From: Bradyrhizobium sp. ORS 278
GTDB lineage: Bacteria > Pseudomonadota > Alphaproteobacteria > Rhizobiales > Xanthobacteraceae
Length of the DNA stretch: 64,000 bases
Assembly: GCF_000026145.1 (NCBI RefSeq)
Contig: NC_009445.1
Coordinates: forward strand, 2,294,001 to 2,358,000
Direction: 5' to 3'
Part shown: one piece after another, positions 44,751-53,668 of the stretch
Position numbering within the stretch: position 1 is the stretch's first letter
How the letters are laid out: each line of letters opens with the position of its first letter
Notes under the pieces: generated by a model
What the model saw: the letters and a program-made list of their open reading frames with translations, nothing else
What the model was told of the DNA's origin: nothing
Database searches by the model: none
Position numbers and translations under genes: made by a program

Positions 44751-46183
44751 TGTTGTTCAACTCGTTCGAGTTTTTTGCGTTCTATAGCATCTTTCTGGTG
44801 ACGTTCTTTGCGCTGCCATCCCGTTTTCAGCCGTTCACGATGCTGATCGGAAGCTATATCTTTTACATGGGGTGGCGGCCGTCTTACGCCCTCCTGCTGG
44901 CGCTGACCACCATTGTGGACTACACGACCGGGCTGATGATGCAATCCGCTCGGACCGAAGCGGGGCGCCGGGCGGCGATGATCACGGCCCTGAGCATCAA
45001 CCTTGGGATCCTTGGGACGGTCAAATATCTCGACTTCATGATCTCGAACGTGATCGGTCTTGCCGGCCTGTTCGGGCATCAATTGCCGGATTATGCCTTG
45101 GGCATCGTTCTGCCGGTCGGTATCTCGTTCTACACGTTCCAGTCGATCGGCTACACGCTTGACGTCTACAATCGTCGGATCCAAGCCGAGCGCAGCTTCA
45201 TCATCTACGCGCAGTATGTCGCGTTTTTTCCGCAGCTCGTTGCCGGACCGATCGAGCGCGCGCCGCATATGCTGCCGCAGTTCCGTCGTACGCGCAGCTT
45301 CTCGTTCGAGAACGTGCCGGGCGGTCTATGGTACATCGGATACGGCTTGTTCAAGAAGGTTTGCGTGGCCGACGTCCTGTCGCCAGTCGTCAGCGGCATC
45401 TTCGCCAATCCGCAGGATTACTCCGGATCGTACAATCTGCTGGCGGGGCTCGGTTTCATCGTGCAGGTCTATTGCGACTTCTCGGGGTATTCGGACATCG
45501 CCGTCGGCGTCGCGAGAATCATGGGCTACGACCTGATGATCAACTTCCGGCAGCCGTTCTATTCCACCAGCATCACCGACCTATGGCGGAAGTGGAATAT
45601 CTCACTGATCTCGTGGTTCAGGGACTATCTGTATTTTCCGCTCGGGGGCAATCGCGGCGGTGAGCTGAAGACGGCCCGGAACATCATGGTCGTCTGGCTC
45701 GCCAGCGGGCTTTGGCATGGCGCCGCCTGGACCTATGTGGTGTGGGGCGGCTACTATGGGTTCTGGCTGCTTGCGGAGCGCTGGGTCCGCAAGACCATCG
45801 ACGCGGAGCGCTGGTTGGGGCGGCGGCTTTCGGCGATCCTCGGGGGTGTCTGGGCCATCGCGATCTTCACCGTCGGCGAGATCATCTTTCGCGCGCCGAC
45901 GCTCGCCGGCGCCTGGACCATGCTGAAGAGCTTCGGTCATTTCGGACCGCTATCCTACGGCACGTTCAAGATCCTCGGCCTGCCGAGCTTCGAGATGTTG
46001 ATGCTCGCAGTGTCGCTGATCATGCTGTTCGTGGTCGACTTTTTTCTGGCGTTTCGTCCGGGGACTTTGGCCGCACTGGCGAAGTGGCCGCGGCTGCCGG
46101 TCGTCACGGGCGTGGGTCTTGCTTACTACATTCTGCTCTTTGGCGTGTTTGGCCGGATCGAGTTCATCTATTTTCAGTTCTAG
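44750..46183 (+). CDS. MBOAT family O-acyltransferase (AlgI-like)
   Basis: 477 residues with about ten membrane segments. Diagnostic AlgI-type motifs are YVAFFPQLVAGPIERAPHML, CDFSGYSDIAVGVARIMGYD, RQPFYSTSITDLWRKWNISL with SWFRDYLYFPLGGNRGG, and VWLASGLWHGAAW with the catalytic His. It should pass acetyl groups from cytoplasmic acetyl-CoA across the membrane to the SGNH partner encoded just before it. Translation is coupled (TGATG). Confidence 0.93.
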   Translation: MLFNSFEFFAFYSIFLVTFFALPSRFQPFTMLIGSYIFYMGWRPSYALLLALTTIVDYTTGLMMQSARTEAGRRAAMITALSINLGILGTVKYLDFMISNVIGLAGLFGHQLPDYALGIVLPVGISFYTFQSIGYTLDVYNRRIQAERSFIIYAQYVAFFPQLVAGPIERAPHMLPQFRRTRSFSFENVPGGLWYIGYGLFKKVCVADVLSPVVSGIFANPQDYSGSYNLLAGLGFIVQVYCDFSGYSDIAVGVARIMGYDLMINFRQPFYSTSITDLWRKWNISLISWFRDYLYFPLGGNRGGELKTARNIMVVWLASGLWHGAAWTYVVWGGYYGFWLLAERWVRKTIDAERWLGRRLSAILGGVWAIAIFTVGEIIFRAPTLAGAWTMLKSFGHFGPLSYGTFKILGLPSFEMLMLAVSLIMLFVVDFFLAFRPGTLAALAKWPRLPVVTGVGLAYYILLFGVFGRIEFIYFQF

Positions 46184-46246
46184 CGCCGATAACGCGAGGA
46201 TCAATCGCGATCCTTCCTGACAAAAGGATACATCGCCGGAATCGTT

Positions 46247-47206
46247 TCAGCTTTTTCGCATGTGCAGATACATCATCGCGCCGCCGAGATCACGCCGGTG
46301 CGCGAGACGGAACCACAACTGGTTGATCGCGAGACGAAGTGTAAAGAGGCGATACTTGCGTTGCGCGTCCTGCCTCTGGTCCGCTTCATAATCATAGACC
46401 ACACCCCCTCGTCGTCCGGATGTCAGTCGGCAGAGCAGCGAGCGCGCCAGCATCTCCCAGGTGGTGAAGGAGCGGGTGTCGACCAGCCGCAGATCGGGAC
46501 TGCGCGCCAACAATGCGGTGAGCGTTTGGGGCGAAAAGAAGCTGACATGCTCGTGCGGAATCCATTTTGGGAACCCTGCAGCCAGCGTCTGGACGGCAGC
46601 TGACGTGAAGTTGTCCGTTCCGACGATCAACGATCCTCCCGGCTTCAGGACAGGCAGGATCGACTGGATGAACTCGGCCGGTTCCGGGATGTGCTCGATC
46701 ACTTCGAACAGCATGATGATATCGAACTGCTCCGAAGCTCGCAGCTCCATCAGTCCAGCCGCGACCTCGAGGCCAAGCGTATCACTGGCATACCGTCGCT
46801 GGGCTCGTGACAGCTCCACACCGAGGCAATGTTGCGCGCCGCGTTGGCGAAGACGTGCGAGGAGAAAGCCGAACCCCGCACCAATGTCGAGAGCGGCTTT
46901 GCCGCGAACGTCGACACCAAGGCTGTCCAGGACGCTCATATTGATGCTGGCGTTGACGCGCTGACCAGCAGCATGGCGAGCGTCATGATAGCCATCGACA
47001 TAGAAGTCCGTGATCGCTTCGGGCGCCATCACATCTTGCGTAAACATGAACTCGCAGGCCTCGCATTTGACGATGCGAAACCCATCGAGACGAAGCGCCT
47101 CGGCCAGACGTGGACTTTTGCACAGCGGGCAAACGCTGCGGGTCCGTAGCACCGGCTGCAGAGCGGATTGGCGCGTGCTTCCTGCGCGCTCGAGCACATT
47201 GACCAT
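46247..47206 (-). CDS. SAM methyltransferase with N-terminal zinc ribbon
   Basis: 319 residues from ATG 47206. An N-terminal Cys4 zinc-ribbon (SVCPLCKSPRLAEALRLDGF, then IVKCEACEFMFTQD) precedes a class I methyltransferase domain with AALDIGAGFGFLLARLRQRG, IIMLFEVIEHIPEPAEFIQS and LPVLKPGGSLIVGTDNFTS. This layout is common among sugar and polysaccharide methyltransferases. It starts 9 bases after the carbamoyltransferase stop, so the two are one operon. Acceptor unknown. Confidence 0.88.
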   Translation of the reverse strand: MVNVLERAGSTRQSALQPVLRTRSVCPLCKSPRLAEALRLDGFRIVKCEACEFMFTQDVMAPEAITDFYVDGYHDARHAAGQRVNASINMSVLDSLGVDVRGKAALDIGAGFGFLLARLRQRGAQHCLGVELSRAQRRYASDTLGLEVAAGLMELRASEQFDIIMLFEVIEHIPEPAEFIQSILPVLKPGGSLIVGTDNFTSAAVQTLAAGFPKWIPHEHVSFFSPQTLTALLARSPDLRLVDTRSFTTWEMLARSLLCRLTSGRRGGVVYDYEADQRQDAQRKYRLFTLRLAINQLWFRLAHRRDLGGAMMYLHMRKS

Positions 47207-47214
47207 GATGCGAC

Positions 47215-49014
47215 CTATGAGGGCAGGGCGACCGAACTTTCCATGCACGCGTTGGCAAGCTCATGCAGATGCTCGCCCTTGACCAGCAGGTAGGGACCGA
47301 GACAGAGCGCATCGAGACCCGTGCGCATGAAGCAGTCGGCGGCCTGCTGGGGCGTGTCGACGATCGGCTCGTTTTCGTTGAAGCTGGTGTTCAGCACGAT
47401 CGGTACGCCGGATAGCTGACCGAAACACTCGATGACGCTGTAGTAGAGCGGATTGGTGTCGCGATCGATGCTCTGCAACCGTCCCGTGCCGTCCACATGC
47501 GTGATCGCCGGCAGGCGGGGCCGCCATTCAGGCTTCAGCTTGACGACGTGCATCATGAATGGGCTGAAGACGTCCTGCTCGAAATAGGTCGTGACTGCCG
47601 AGCGCAATACCGAGGGCGCAAACGGCCGGAAGCTCTCGCGGCGCTTGATCTTGGCGTTGATGATGTCCTTCATGTCGGCCTTGGTGGGGTCGGCGAGGAT
47701 CGATCGATTACCGAGTGCACGAGGACCCCATTCGGACCGGCCCTGATACCAGCCGACCACGAGTCCCGCATGGATCAGGCGCGCGACGGCCTGCGGTACC
47801 TGCACGAGAGGCAATTCCCGCATCGGCGCTCCCGTCGCCTCAGCGGCGCGCAGCATTGCAGCTTGCGAATGGTCCGGGCCCCAATAGGCATGCTGCATGT
47901 GGAAGCGCTCGCCGCCGCCGGCGACGTTATGCCACGTCCACAGCGCCGCGCCGACGGAGAGACCGTCGTCCGAGGAAGCCGGTTGCATGTAGGCCCGATC
48001 GAACGCGGTCTCACGCAGCAGCCGGGCGTTCATCACGCCGTTCAGTGCGCAGCCTCCCGCATAGGCGATCTGGCTAGTCGGCACCAAGTGTTGCAGCCGA
48101 TTGAAGCAGTGCAGGGCGATTTCCTCGAACCGGACCTGGCACGAGCGAGCGATGTCCATGTCACGTTGCGACAGCGCCTCGGTGCGGCTGCGTGGCTCGC
48201 CGAACAGATCGCGCCAGCGGTCCGAATAGAGACGAAGCATCTTCATCCTGTTGTCGCCGTCGAGCTTGGCATCGTGTCCGCCGCGGTGCATGCCGAAGAA
48301 ACCGTCGGCGAGGCTGAACCAGGCATCGTCATGCGTGACGACGAGCTTGCGCATCGCTTCGGCGAAACGATCCTCACCATAGGGGGCGAGGCCCATGACC
48401 TTGTATTCCTCGCCGAATTGATCAAACCCGATGAACTGGCAACAAGCCGTGTAGAAGAAGCCGAGGCTGGAGGGCAGTCGTACGCGATCGAGTACCTCGA
48501 TGCGTGATCCTTCGCAGCGGGCGGCCATGGCGCTGACGAAGTCGCCGCTGCCGTCATAAGAAAATCCGGCGGTGAGGCCGTCGAATGGCGAGCAATAATA
48601 AGCGCTGGCGATGTGCGAGAGATGGTGCTCGACGTTCACGAGCCTCGCTTTCAATGCGTCCGGAGCGAGGCCGCAGGCCAGTGCCACCTGAGCCTCGACA
48701 CCGAGGTCCGAGCGGGCGCGTCGGAAATGCTCGAACGCAGCCATACCGCCCGAAATCGGGTTCTGCAGGACATAGGAGATCTTGGCTGCGCGGTTCTGGC
48801 TGGTGTCGCGGGCGACTGCGATATAGTCGAGCTCCGCTGCCGAGATGCCCCCGATCGCCAGAACGGAACGGATCGCGTGCTCGGGAAAGGAAGGGTCGTG
48901 CTTGATCCTTTGGCCGAAGCGCTCTTCCATGACGGCGGCCACGACCCGTCCGTCCAGAATGAGAGCAGCGGACGCATCGGGATGATTGATGTTGAGCCCC
49001 AGAATCGCGCTCAT
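47215..49014 (-). CDS. Carbamoyltransferase (NodU/CmcH family)
   Basis: 599 residues from ATG 49014. The N-terminal part opens ILGLNINHPDASAALILDGR and has VNVEHHLSHIASAYYCSPFD with SYDGSGDF, the ATP/carbamoyl-phosphate domain. The C-terminal Sua5/YrdC-like part has VGWYQGRSEWGPRALGNRSI, NAKIKRRESFRPFAPSVL and VPIVLNTSFNENEPIVDTPQ. Family members add carbamoyl groups to sugar hydroxyls, as NodU does on Nod factor. Without nod genes here, the target is more likely the exopolysaccharide repeat. Confidence 0.93.
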   Translation of the reverse strand: MSAILGLNINHPDASAALILDGRVVAAVMEERFGQRIKHDPSFPEHAIRSVLAIGGISAAELDYIAVARDTSQNRAAKISYVLQNPISGGMAAFEHFRRARSDLGVEAQVALACGLAPDALKARLVNVEHHLSHIASAYYCSPFDGLTAGFSYDGSGDFVSAMAARCEGSRIEVLDRVRLPSSLGFFYTACCQFIGFDQFGEEYKVMGLAPYGEDRFAEAMRKLVVTHDDAWFSLADGFFGMHRGGHDAKLDGDNRMKMLRLYSDRWRDLFGEPRSRTEALSQRDMDIARSCQVRFEEIALHCFNRLQHLVPTSQIAYAGGCALNGVMNARLLRETAFDRAYMQPASSDDGLSVGAALWTWHNVAGGGERFHMQHAYWGPDHSQAAMLRAAEATGAPMRELPLVQVPQAVARLIHAGLVVGWYQGRSEWGPRALGNRSILADPTKADMKDIINAKIKRRESFRPFAPSVLRSAVTTYFEQDVFSPFMMHVVKLKPEWRPRLPAITHVDGTGRLQSIDRDTNPLYYSVIECFGQLSGVPIVLNTSFNENEPIVDTPQQAADCFMRTGLDALCLGPYLLVKGEHLHELANACMESSVALPS

Positions 49015-49053
49015 GAACGATTTTCCAGATACCCGGTTGGCCACGCTACCGAA

Positions 49054-49060
49054 ATGTAAC
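49054..49060. promoter_or_regulatory. ATGTAAC motif upstream of the carbamoyltransferase
   Basis: ATGTAAC lies 40 bases before the ATG (49014), followed by AATATC and, at 49077-49095, AATATCATTGCATCATATCA. Same motif family as at 27871, 37622 and 56534. Role inferred. Confidence 0.35.
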
Positions 49061-49192
49061 AATATCGGAGGTGGCCAATATCATTGCATCATATCAGCCG
49101 CGTGACTGTCCGGCCGAGGAGGTAGGAGTCACACCTCCGCTCAGCGGCTGGATGGAGGTTGGCGGTCGATCCATCTCCGCAGAGCCGTCGCA

Positions 49193-51385
49193 TCATTTCT
49201 GGATTCGTGGCGCAATGAGATTTCGGCGTGCAAGCCAGTCAGCCACGCCGCGGTCGACGGTCAGCCCGACGCGCGATGGCCCGATGGCGTTGCCTTCGAC
49301 CACGACGTCGCGGATACCGGGGGAGGCTGTCGAAAATCCCTCGATTCTGATCTGGGCATCGTGGCGCATACGATTGTTTCGGATGATGACGCCGCGGACC
49401 AGCGGCGGGCGGCCCGCCCCGGTGGCGGTCTGATTGGCGCGCACGAAGATCATCGCTTCGTTCGAGAAGACATCTCGGTCGGGGCCCGCTCGATAGACAT
49501 TTCCCTCATCGGTCTCATTATCGAGAATCTGCACGCGCCAGCATGCCTGTGGCTGGCCATAGGACAGGCCCACGACGGCGAAGCCGCTCGTGCGGTTGGA
49601 GCGATTGCCAGCGAAGATGTGGCCAAGGCCGGTGCCGAAGCATTGCGCGGAGACTCCGGTGTCTTCGAAGACGTTGTCAACGACCAAATAGTTCTCGTGG
49701 CCCTGAACGACGACGATCTCGGATGTTGCATCCAGCGGATACCGAAGGGGTTCGTCAAGATTCACGCTACCGCCAGGCGAGCCACGATGAAAGGATGCAA
49801 TGTGGGCGTATTGTCCCTCGCCAGGGCCGTTCATGACCATTAGGAGTGCGCCGGTCCAATCGGCTGTTGCGCTGGAGGGCGATGCGTCATCCTGCAGCTC
49901 AATCAGGTTCGGAGCTTTGCTGAGGGCGTGACCATGATAGTACCCGCCGGGACCGTCCGATGTCGCCGCCTCGCGGTCCCAGCCATGAATGAACTTGAAT
50001 GTATTGCCGCCGATGAAGATGTTCGCGGAACCGGTTGCAGAACGGGTCAAGGTCGTGATGCCTCCTCCCGTTGCCTGCAGATCCGCGCCGATGACGGTAT
50101 TGCCTTCAAAGATGACCCGGCGCGATCCGCGCAGGGCGTAGTTGCCGTCGCGGCCGTTATACAGGACGTTGTGGGATATCACGGCGTCGCTGGCGCTGAT
50201 CAGGTGGATGGAATTCCCGGTGCCGAGGATATCGCAATCGACGACTTCGAGCCGGTTGCCGGTCAAGCGGATGGTGTCAGGGCCTCCACCGGGAAACAGC
50301 TGCCGAAACTCGCGCATGCGTGCGATGGTCGTTTCCAGATCCTGTTGACCTCGGTAAGCCGAGGCGCGTATGCGCACGCGTCTGACGGCGATGTCGCCGG
50401 CATTCGAAACGATCGTGTCCCTGAACACGAAGCCGCCGCTGATTACGTGAAGATGGTTCGAGGCATAGATGGTGAGGTCCTCGATCGCAAAGCGGAACTG
50501 GCCCTGGATCAGCGAGGGAGGCGGAACGGGAAAGTCCGGCCAAACCAGATTGACGAGGTCGATGCCTTCGCCCTTCAACGTGACTCCGGGCGGGATGACG
50601 ATAGTCTCCGACATCAAATAGCGACCGCGCGGGATATAGACCGTTCCCCCGCCGGACTCCGCCGCTGCGGCGAGCGCCGCGCGCATCGCGCGGGACGAGT
50701 CGGCGCGGCCGTCGCCATTGCCACCATAGGCCCGAATGTCGAACGACGGCGCTCGCTTCGGATCGAGGCTTCGTAAAGTGATGGAGCCTGCGTCCACCCC
50801 GTCCTGGTCTGCTCCGTCTCCGTTGAAAAGCCGGAGTTGGTAGCGTCCGTTTGGTACCGCCTCGGGCACACGGAAGGAGCCGCGCCACAGCCCGCCTTTC
50901 AGCAGCGACGTCGTGACGGTCGTGCCGCCTTCGTCCGCGATCATGAGCAGACGCGTACGCTCCGGCCGACGGACGATGTTTCGGCCGAAGATGTCGAGCC
51001 GCCCGCCCGGTGCGACTTCGCGGCCGAGGCTGCCTTGCGTCCAGTAAACCGTCGGCACATTGAGGCGGCCGTCGATCGTACCCGCAGGTGCATTGAGTGA
51101 GAAGCGATAGGTACCTTCGCCCAGATCCTTTGGGACAATGAATTTCAATGACGTCTTCTGCCTCTGCAGCAGTTCGAGCGCGAGCTCGGGACGAGCCGTC
51201 TGCTCGGCGGGCTGATCCGAGATGCTGCGGATGCTGGCTGATGTGATCTCGTCGAGGTCCGATCCTTCGACAATAACGGTGTCGTCCGGCCCGACGGGAT
51301 CGTTGAACCAGAATATCATCGGCTGAGCGCTCAACGGGAATAACGTGATGAGCTGCAGAGCAACAACAGCCCCAAGATGTCGCAT
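49193..51385 (-). CDS. Secreted pectate-lyase-superfamily beta-helix protein
   Basis: 730 residues with a signal peptide (LGAVVALQLITLFPLSAQ). Residues about 25-215 look like two IPT/TIG-type beta domains (FWFNDPVGPDDTVIVEGSDL; VAPGGRLDIFGRNIVRRPER). The Pectate_lyase_3 repeat start is FDIRAYGGNGDGRADSSRAM with GGGTVYIPRGRYLMSETIVI, followed by many parallel beta-helix turns with Asn ladders. Such proteins cleave, epimerise or bind polyuronides and are often found in polysaccharide loci to trim chains. Catalytic residues cannot be assigned. Confidence 0.85.
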   Translation of the reverse strand: MRHLGAVVALQLITLFPLSAQPMIFWFNDPVGPDDTVIVEGSDLDEITSASIRSISDQPAEQTARPELALELLQRQKTSLKFIVPKDLGEGTYRFSLNAPAGTIDGRLNVPTVYWTQGSLGREVAPGGRLDIFGRNIVRRPERTRLLMIADEGGTTVTTSLLKGGLWRGSFRVPEAVPNGRYQLRLFNGDGADQDGVDAGSITLRSLDPKRAPSFDIRAYGGNGDGRADSSRAMRAALAAAAESGGGTVYIPRGRYLMSETIVIPPGVTLKGEGIDLVNLVWPDFPVPPPSLIQGQFRFAIEDLTIYASNHLHVISGGFVFRDTIVSNAGDIAVRRVRIRASAYRGQQDLETTIARMREFRQLFPGGGPDTIRLTGNRLEVVDCDILGTGNSIHLISASDAVISHNVLYNGRDGNYALRGSRRVIFEGNTVIGADLQATGGGITTLTRSATGSANIFIGGNTFKFIHGWDREAATSDGPGGYYHGHALSKAPNLIELQDDASPSSATADWTGALLMVMNGPGEGQYAHIASFHRGSPGGSVNLDEPLRYPLDATSEIVVVQGHENYLVVDNVFEDTGVSAQCFGTGLGHIFAGNRSNRTSGFAVVGLSYGQPQACWRVQILDNETDEGNVYRAGPDRDVFSNEAMIFVRANQTATGAGRPPLVRGVIIRNNRMRHDAQIRIEGFSTASPGIRDVVVEGNAIGPSRVGLTVDRGVADWLARRNLIAPRIQK

Positions 51386-51407
51386 ACCTGCGGCTCCGAA
51401 TGCCTTG

Positions 51408-52319
51408 TCAGGGGTCGATCGCGAGACCGGTCAGGCGCCGCAACTCGCCGCGGATCGCTGCGGGATCCTTGAGACCGCGGATGGCAGCCTCGATCTCCGA
51501 GACCTTGGCGCCCACGAGAAAGCGGTACCAAAACCCCTGAAGCGTATGATACACGAGCCCTTCCTTGCCGTCGAGGAAGCCGAGCTGGAAGATCATGCGA
51601 TAGAGGAAATAGGCAGTGGTGCTGATCGGGTATGGAATATTGTTGTAGATCGTCTCTTTGACCCAGCGTTTGATCGCTGCCTGTCGAGACCCTTCAGCGG
51701 GCAGGGCTGTGTCGCTCGGAAACAGACGGCGACGCTGGTTGATGACGTCGACAGCCTCTCGCGTCGCGTATTTGTTGTGCTTTTCGGTGAAGAAAGTGAG
51801 ATCATTGAGGTTGTGGTCGGAGAACCCACCTTCGAATGTGACGGTGCGTCCGCCCCAGAGCAGCATGTGCTCATCCATCCAGCGATTCTCGATCCGTCCA
51901 TGATCCCTGCGCCAGATTCGGAGAAGTATCAGCGGATATCGCCCGCCATGGCGGATCCACCTCCCCTGGAAGATATGTTTCCGTTTGAGATTGATACCGA
52001 CGACATCCTCGGGAAGCCGCGGCAGCTCGGTCTTGATGCGGGCCGCGAGATCACCTTCGATGATTTCATCGGCATCGAGGCGCATCACCCATGCCGCAGT
52101 GATCGGCGCGTTGTCCAGGGCCCACTGGAACTGCCTGGCATAGTTGATGAACTTGTTCTGCAGCACGATTGCACCGGTTACCCTCGCAAGCTCGACGGTG
52201 CGATCGCTGGAGAAGCTGTCGATCACGAAGATCTCGGTCGCAATCTTTGCGACCGAAGCGAGCGCCCTGACAATGTGGCGCTCTTCGTTGTGCGTCAGGA
52301 TGACGACGGCAAGCGTCAT
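51408..52319 (-). CDS. Family 2 glycosyltransferase
   Basis: 303 residues of the GT-A fold. LAVVILTHNEERHIVRALAS opens the nucleotide-binding domain, VFVIDSFSSDRTVELAR-like residues follow and AWVMRLDADEIIEGDLAARI carries the DxD metal motif. The C-terminal region (GGFSDHNLNDLTFFTEKHNK) resembles WaaE/KdtX-type transferases. It adds a sugar to the lipid-linked repeat on the cytoplasmic face. Donor and acceptor unknown. It is 22 bases upstream of the beta-helix gene on the same strand. Confidence 0.9.
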   Translation of the reverse strand: MTLAVVILTHNEERHIVRALASVAKIATEIFVIDSFSSDRTVELARVTGAIVLQNKFINYARQFQWALDNAPITAAWVMRLDADEIIEGDLAARIKTELPRLPEDVVGINLKRKHIFQGRWIRHGGRYPLILLRIWRRDHGRIENRWMDEHMLLWGGRTVTFEGGFSDHNLNDLTFFTEKHNKYATREAVDVINQRRRLFPSDTALPAEGSRQAAIKRWVKETIYNNIPYPISTTAYFLYRMIFQLGFLDGKEGLVYHTLQGFWYRFLVGAKVSEIEAAIRGLKDPAAIRGELRRLTGLAIDP

Positions 52320-52385
52320 GTCGGATGCGTGTCCGCTAGATTGGGCAGGAGGATGCGATCGACCCGTCCAGGACCGACCTCTCGC

Positions 52386-53294
52386 TCACTTCTTGCTGGG
52401 CTGCGCCGTCGGCGCAATCGAAGCGCCTCCGTCAAAGCGTTCGATTTTGGCGGCAGCACGCGCCTTGTCGACCAGTTCGATCTGAGCTGTCGCCGAGACC
52501 ATCGCCGCGACCCGCTCGCGCACCGTGTCGAATTCAGGTGGCCGTCGGGTGCGGCGATCCTCGAGCTTGATGATGTGCAGTCCAACGCCGGTCTTGATCA
52601 GCGGCGAAATGTCGCCATTTTTCATTTCGAAGGCTGCATCCGCGTATTCCTTGCTGAGCTCGGGTCGGATTCTCCAGCCGAAGTCGCCGCCGCGTGATTT
52701 CGTGACGGGATCATCCGAGGTTTCAGTGGCGACAGCCGCGAAGTCTTCGCCCTTCTTGAGCCGCTCGAGCGCAGCTTGGGCACGTGCCTCGATGGCTTTC
52801 CGTGCCGCATCGTCGGGAGCATCCTTCGTCAGGAACACGAGATGACGCAGGTGGACTTCGGTCTGCTCGCTCGCCGCCTTCAGGACCACGTCCTCATAGG
52901 CCTTGCGGACCGTCTCCTCGCTCACGGCGCGCTGGCCCACCTCGCGCAGGAGTTGCGTCATCAGTCCCTGATTGCGAGCGAAAGTCGTCCGGCGCGCGAT
53001 GTCGGCTTCGTCGACGATCTTGCGTTCGCGGGCAATGTCGGACAGCAGGATGGTGTCGATCATCATCTTCAAAATCGTGTCGCGGCGTTCGATCCGGTCC
53101 TGCGTCGGCAGGTTGCGGCCGACGATCTCATCGACCATTGCAAGCTCGCTCTCATGGATCTCCGAGCCGTTCACCGTCGCGATGACCGGGTCGGCCGAGG
53201 CCTGCTCGGCGCGCGCGATTTCGGTCGCGCCGAGACTGGCGGCAAGGCAGGCAACGACGAAATGCGTGCGAATGGCGAGTGATCTGCGCATCAT
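52386..53294 (-). CDS. Parvulin-type peptidyl-prolyl isomerase (EpsD-like)
   Basis: About 302 residues from ATG 53294; ATG 53312 is also possible. A signal peptide (MMRRSLAIRTHFVVACLAAS) precedes a SurA-like N-terminal helical region (IVGRNLPTQDRIERRDTILK) and a rotamase domain with VHLRHLVFLTKDAPDDAARK, GEDFAAVATETSDDPVTKSR and GGDFGWRIRPELSKEYADAA. The size and locus match EpsD-type isomerases associated with exopolysaccharide clusters, which assist folding of envelope components. The true client is unknown. Confidence 0.88.
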   Translation of the reverse strand: MMRRSLAIRTHFVVACLAASLGATEIARAEQASADPVIATVNGSEIHESELAMVDEIVGRNLPTQDRIERRDTILKMMIDTILLSDIARERKIVDEADIARRTTFARNQGLMTQLLREVGQRAVSEETVRKAYEDVVLKAASEQTEVHLRHLVFLTKDAPDDAARKAIEARAQAALERLKKGEDFAAVATETSDDPVTKSRGGDFGWRIRPELSKEYADAAFEMKNGDISPLIKTGVGLHIIKLEDRRTRRPPEFDTVRERVAAMVSATAQIELVDKARAAAKIERFDGGASIAPTAQPSKK

Positions 53295-53668
53295 GAAGCT
53301 CGATACATCCATTTTATAACATCTCGCGTGCAGCGAGAGCCCCGCTCATCTCATGCTGATATGCCGTGCCAGAACTCCGACATGACGGTCGGTGTCATGC
53401 GCTGCGTCTTGGTCTTCAGCCCACGGCAGACGCGCGACGTCATACCGAAAGGACCTTGACGGCGTTGTGATCCGGCGACGACAGCTCGGTGACAGCTACG
53501 ACCGCAGCTGAGTCCCGATGGAGCGCGTAAGCCGATACCACGATGATCCACAGAGATAACGTAACGTGTATCATAAGTCACAAAACAAAAACGAAAGGCT
53601 CACATAACTCGATTAGGTTGCCGCCGGGTTCGGTGGGAGCCGTACCCCGAAGCATGGAGAGAATCTAA
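53295..53668. promoter_or_regulatory. Divergent promoter region upstream of the PstS-like gene
   Basis: AGATAACGTAACGTGTATCATAAG (53554-53577, read here in parts) contains TATCATAAG at 53569-53577, about 92 bases before the ATG at 53669. GGAGAG precedes that start. No gene is recognisable in the interval. Confidence 0.4.

Noticed and set aside
47215..49014. NodU of a nodulation locus
   Set aside because: No nodABC, nod-box or other nodulation genes are nearby; the surroundings are polysaccharide genes, so only the general carbamoyltransferase call is made.
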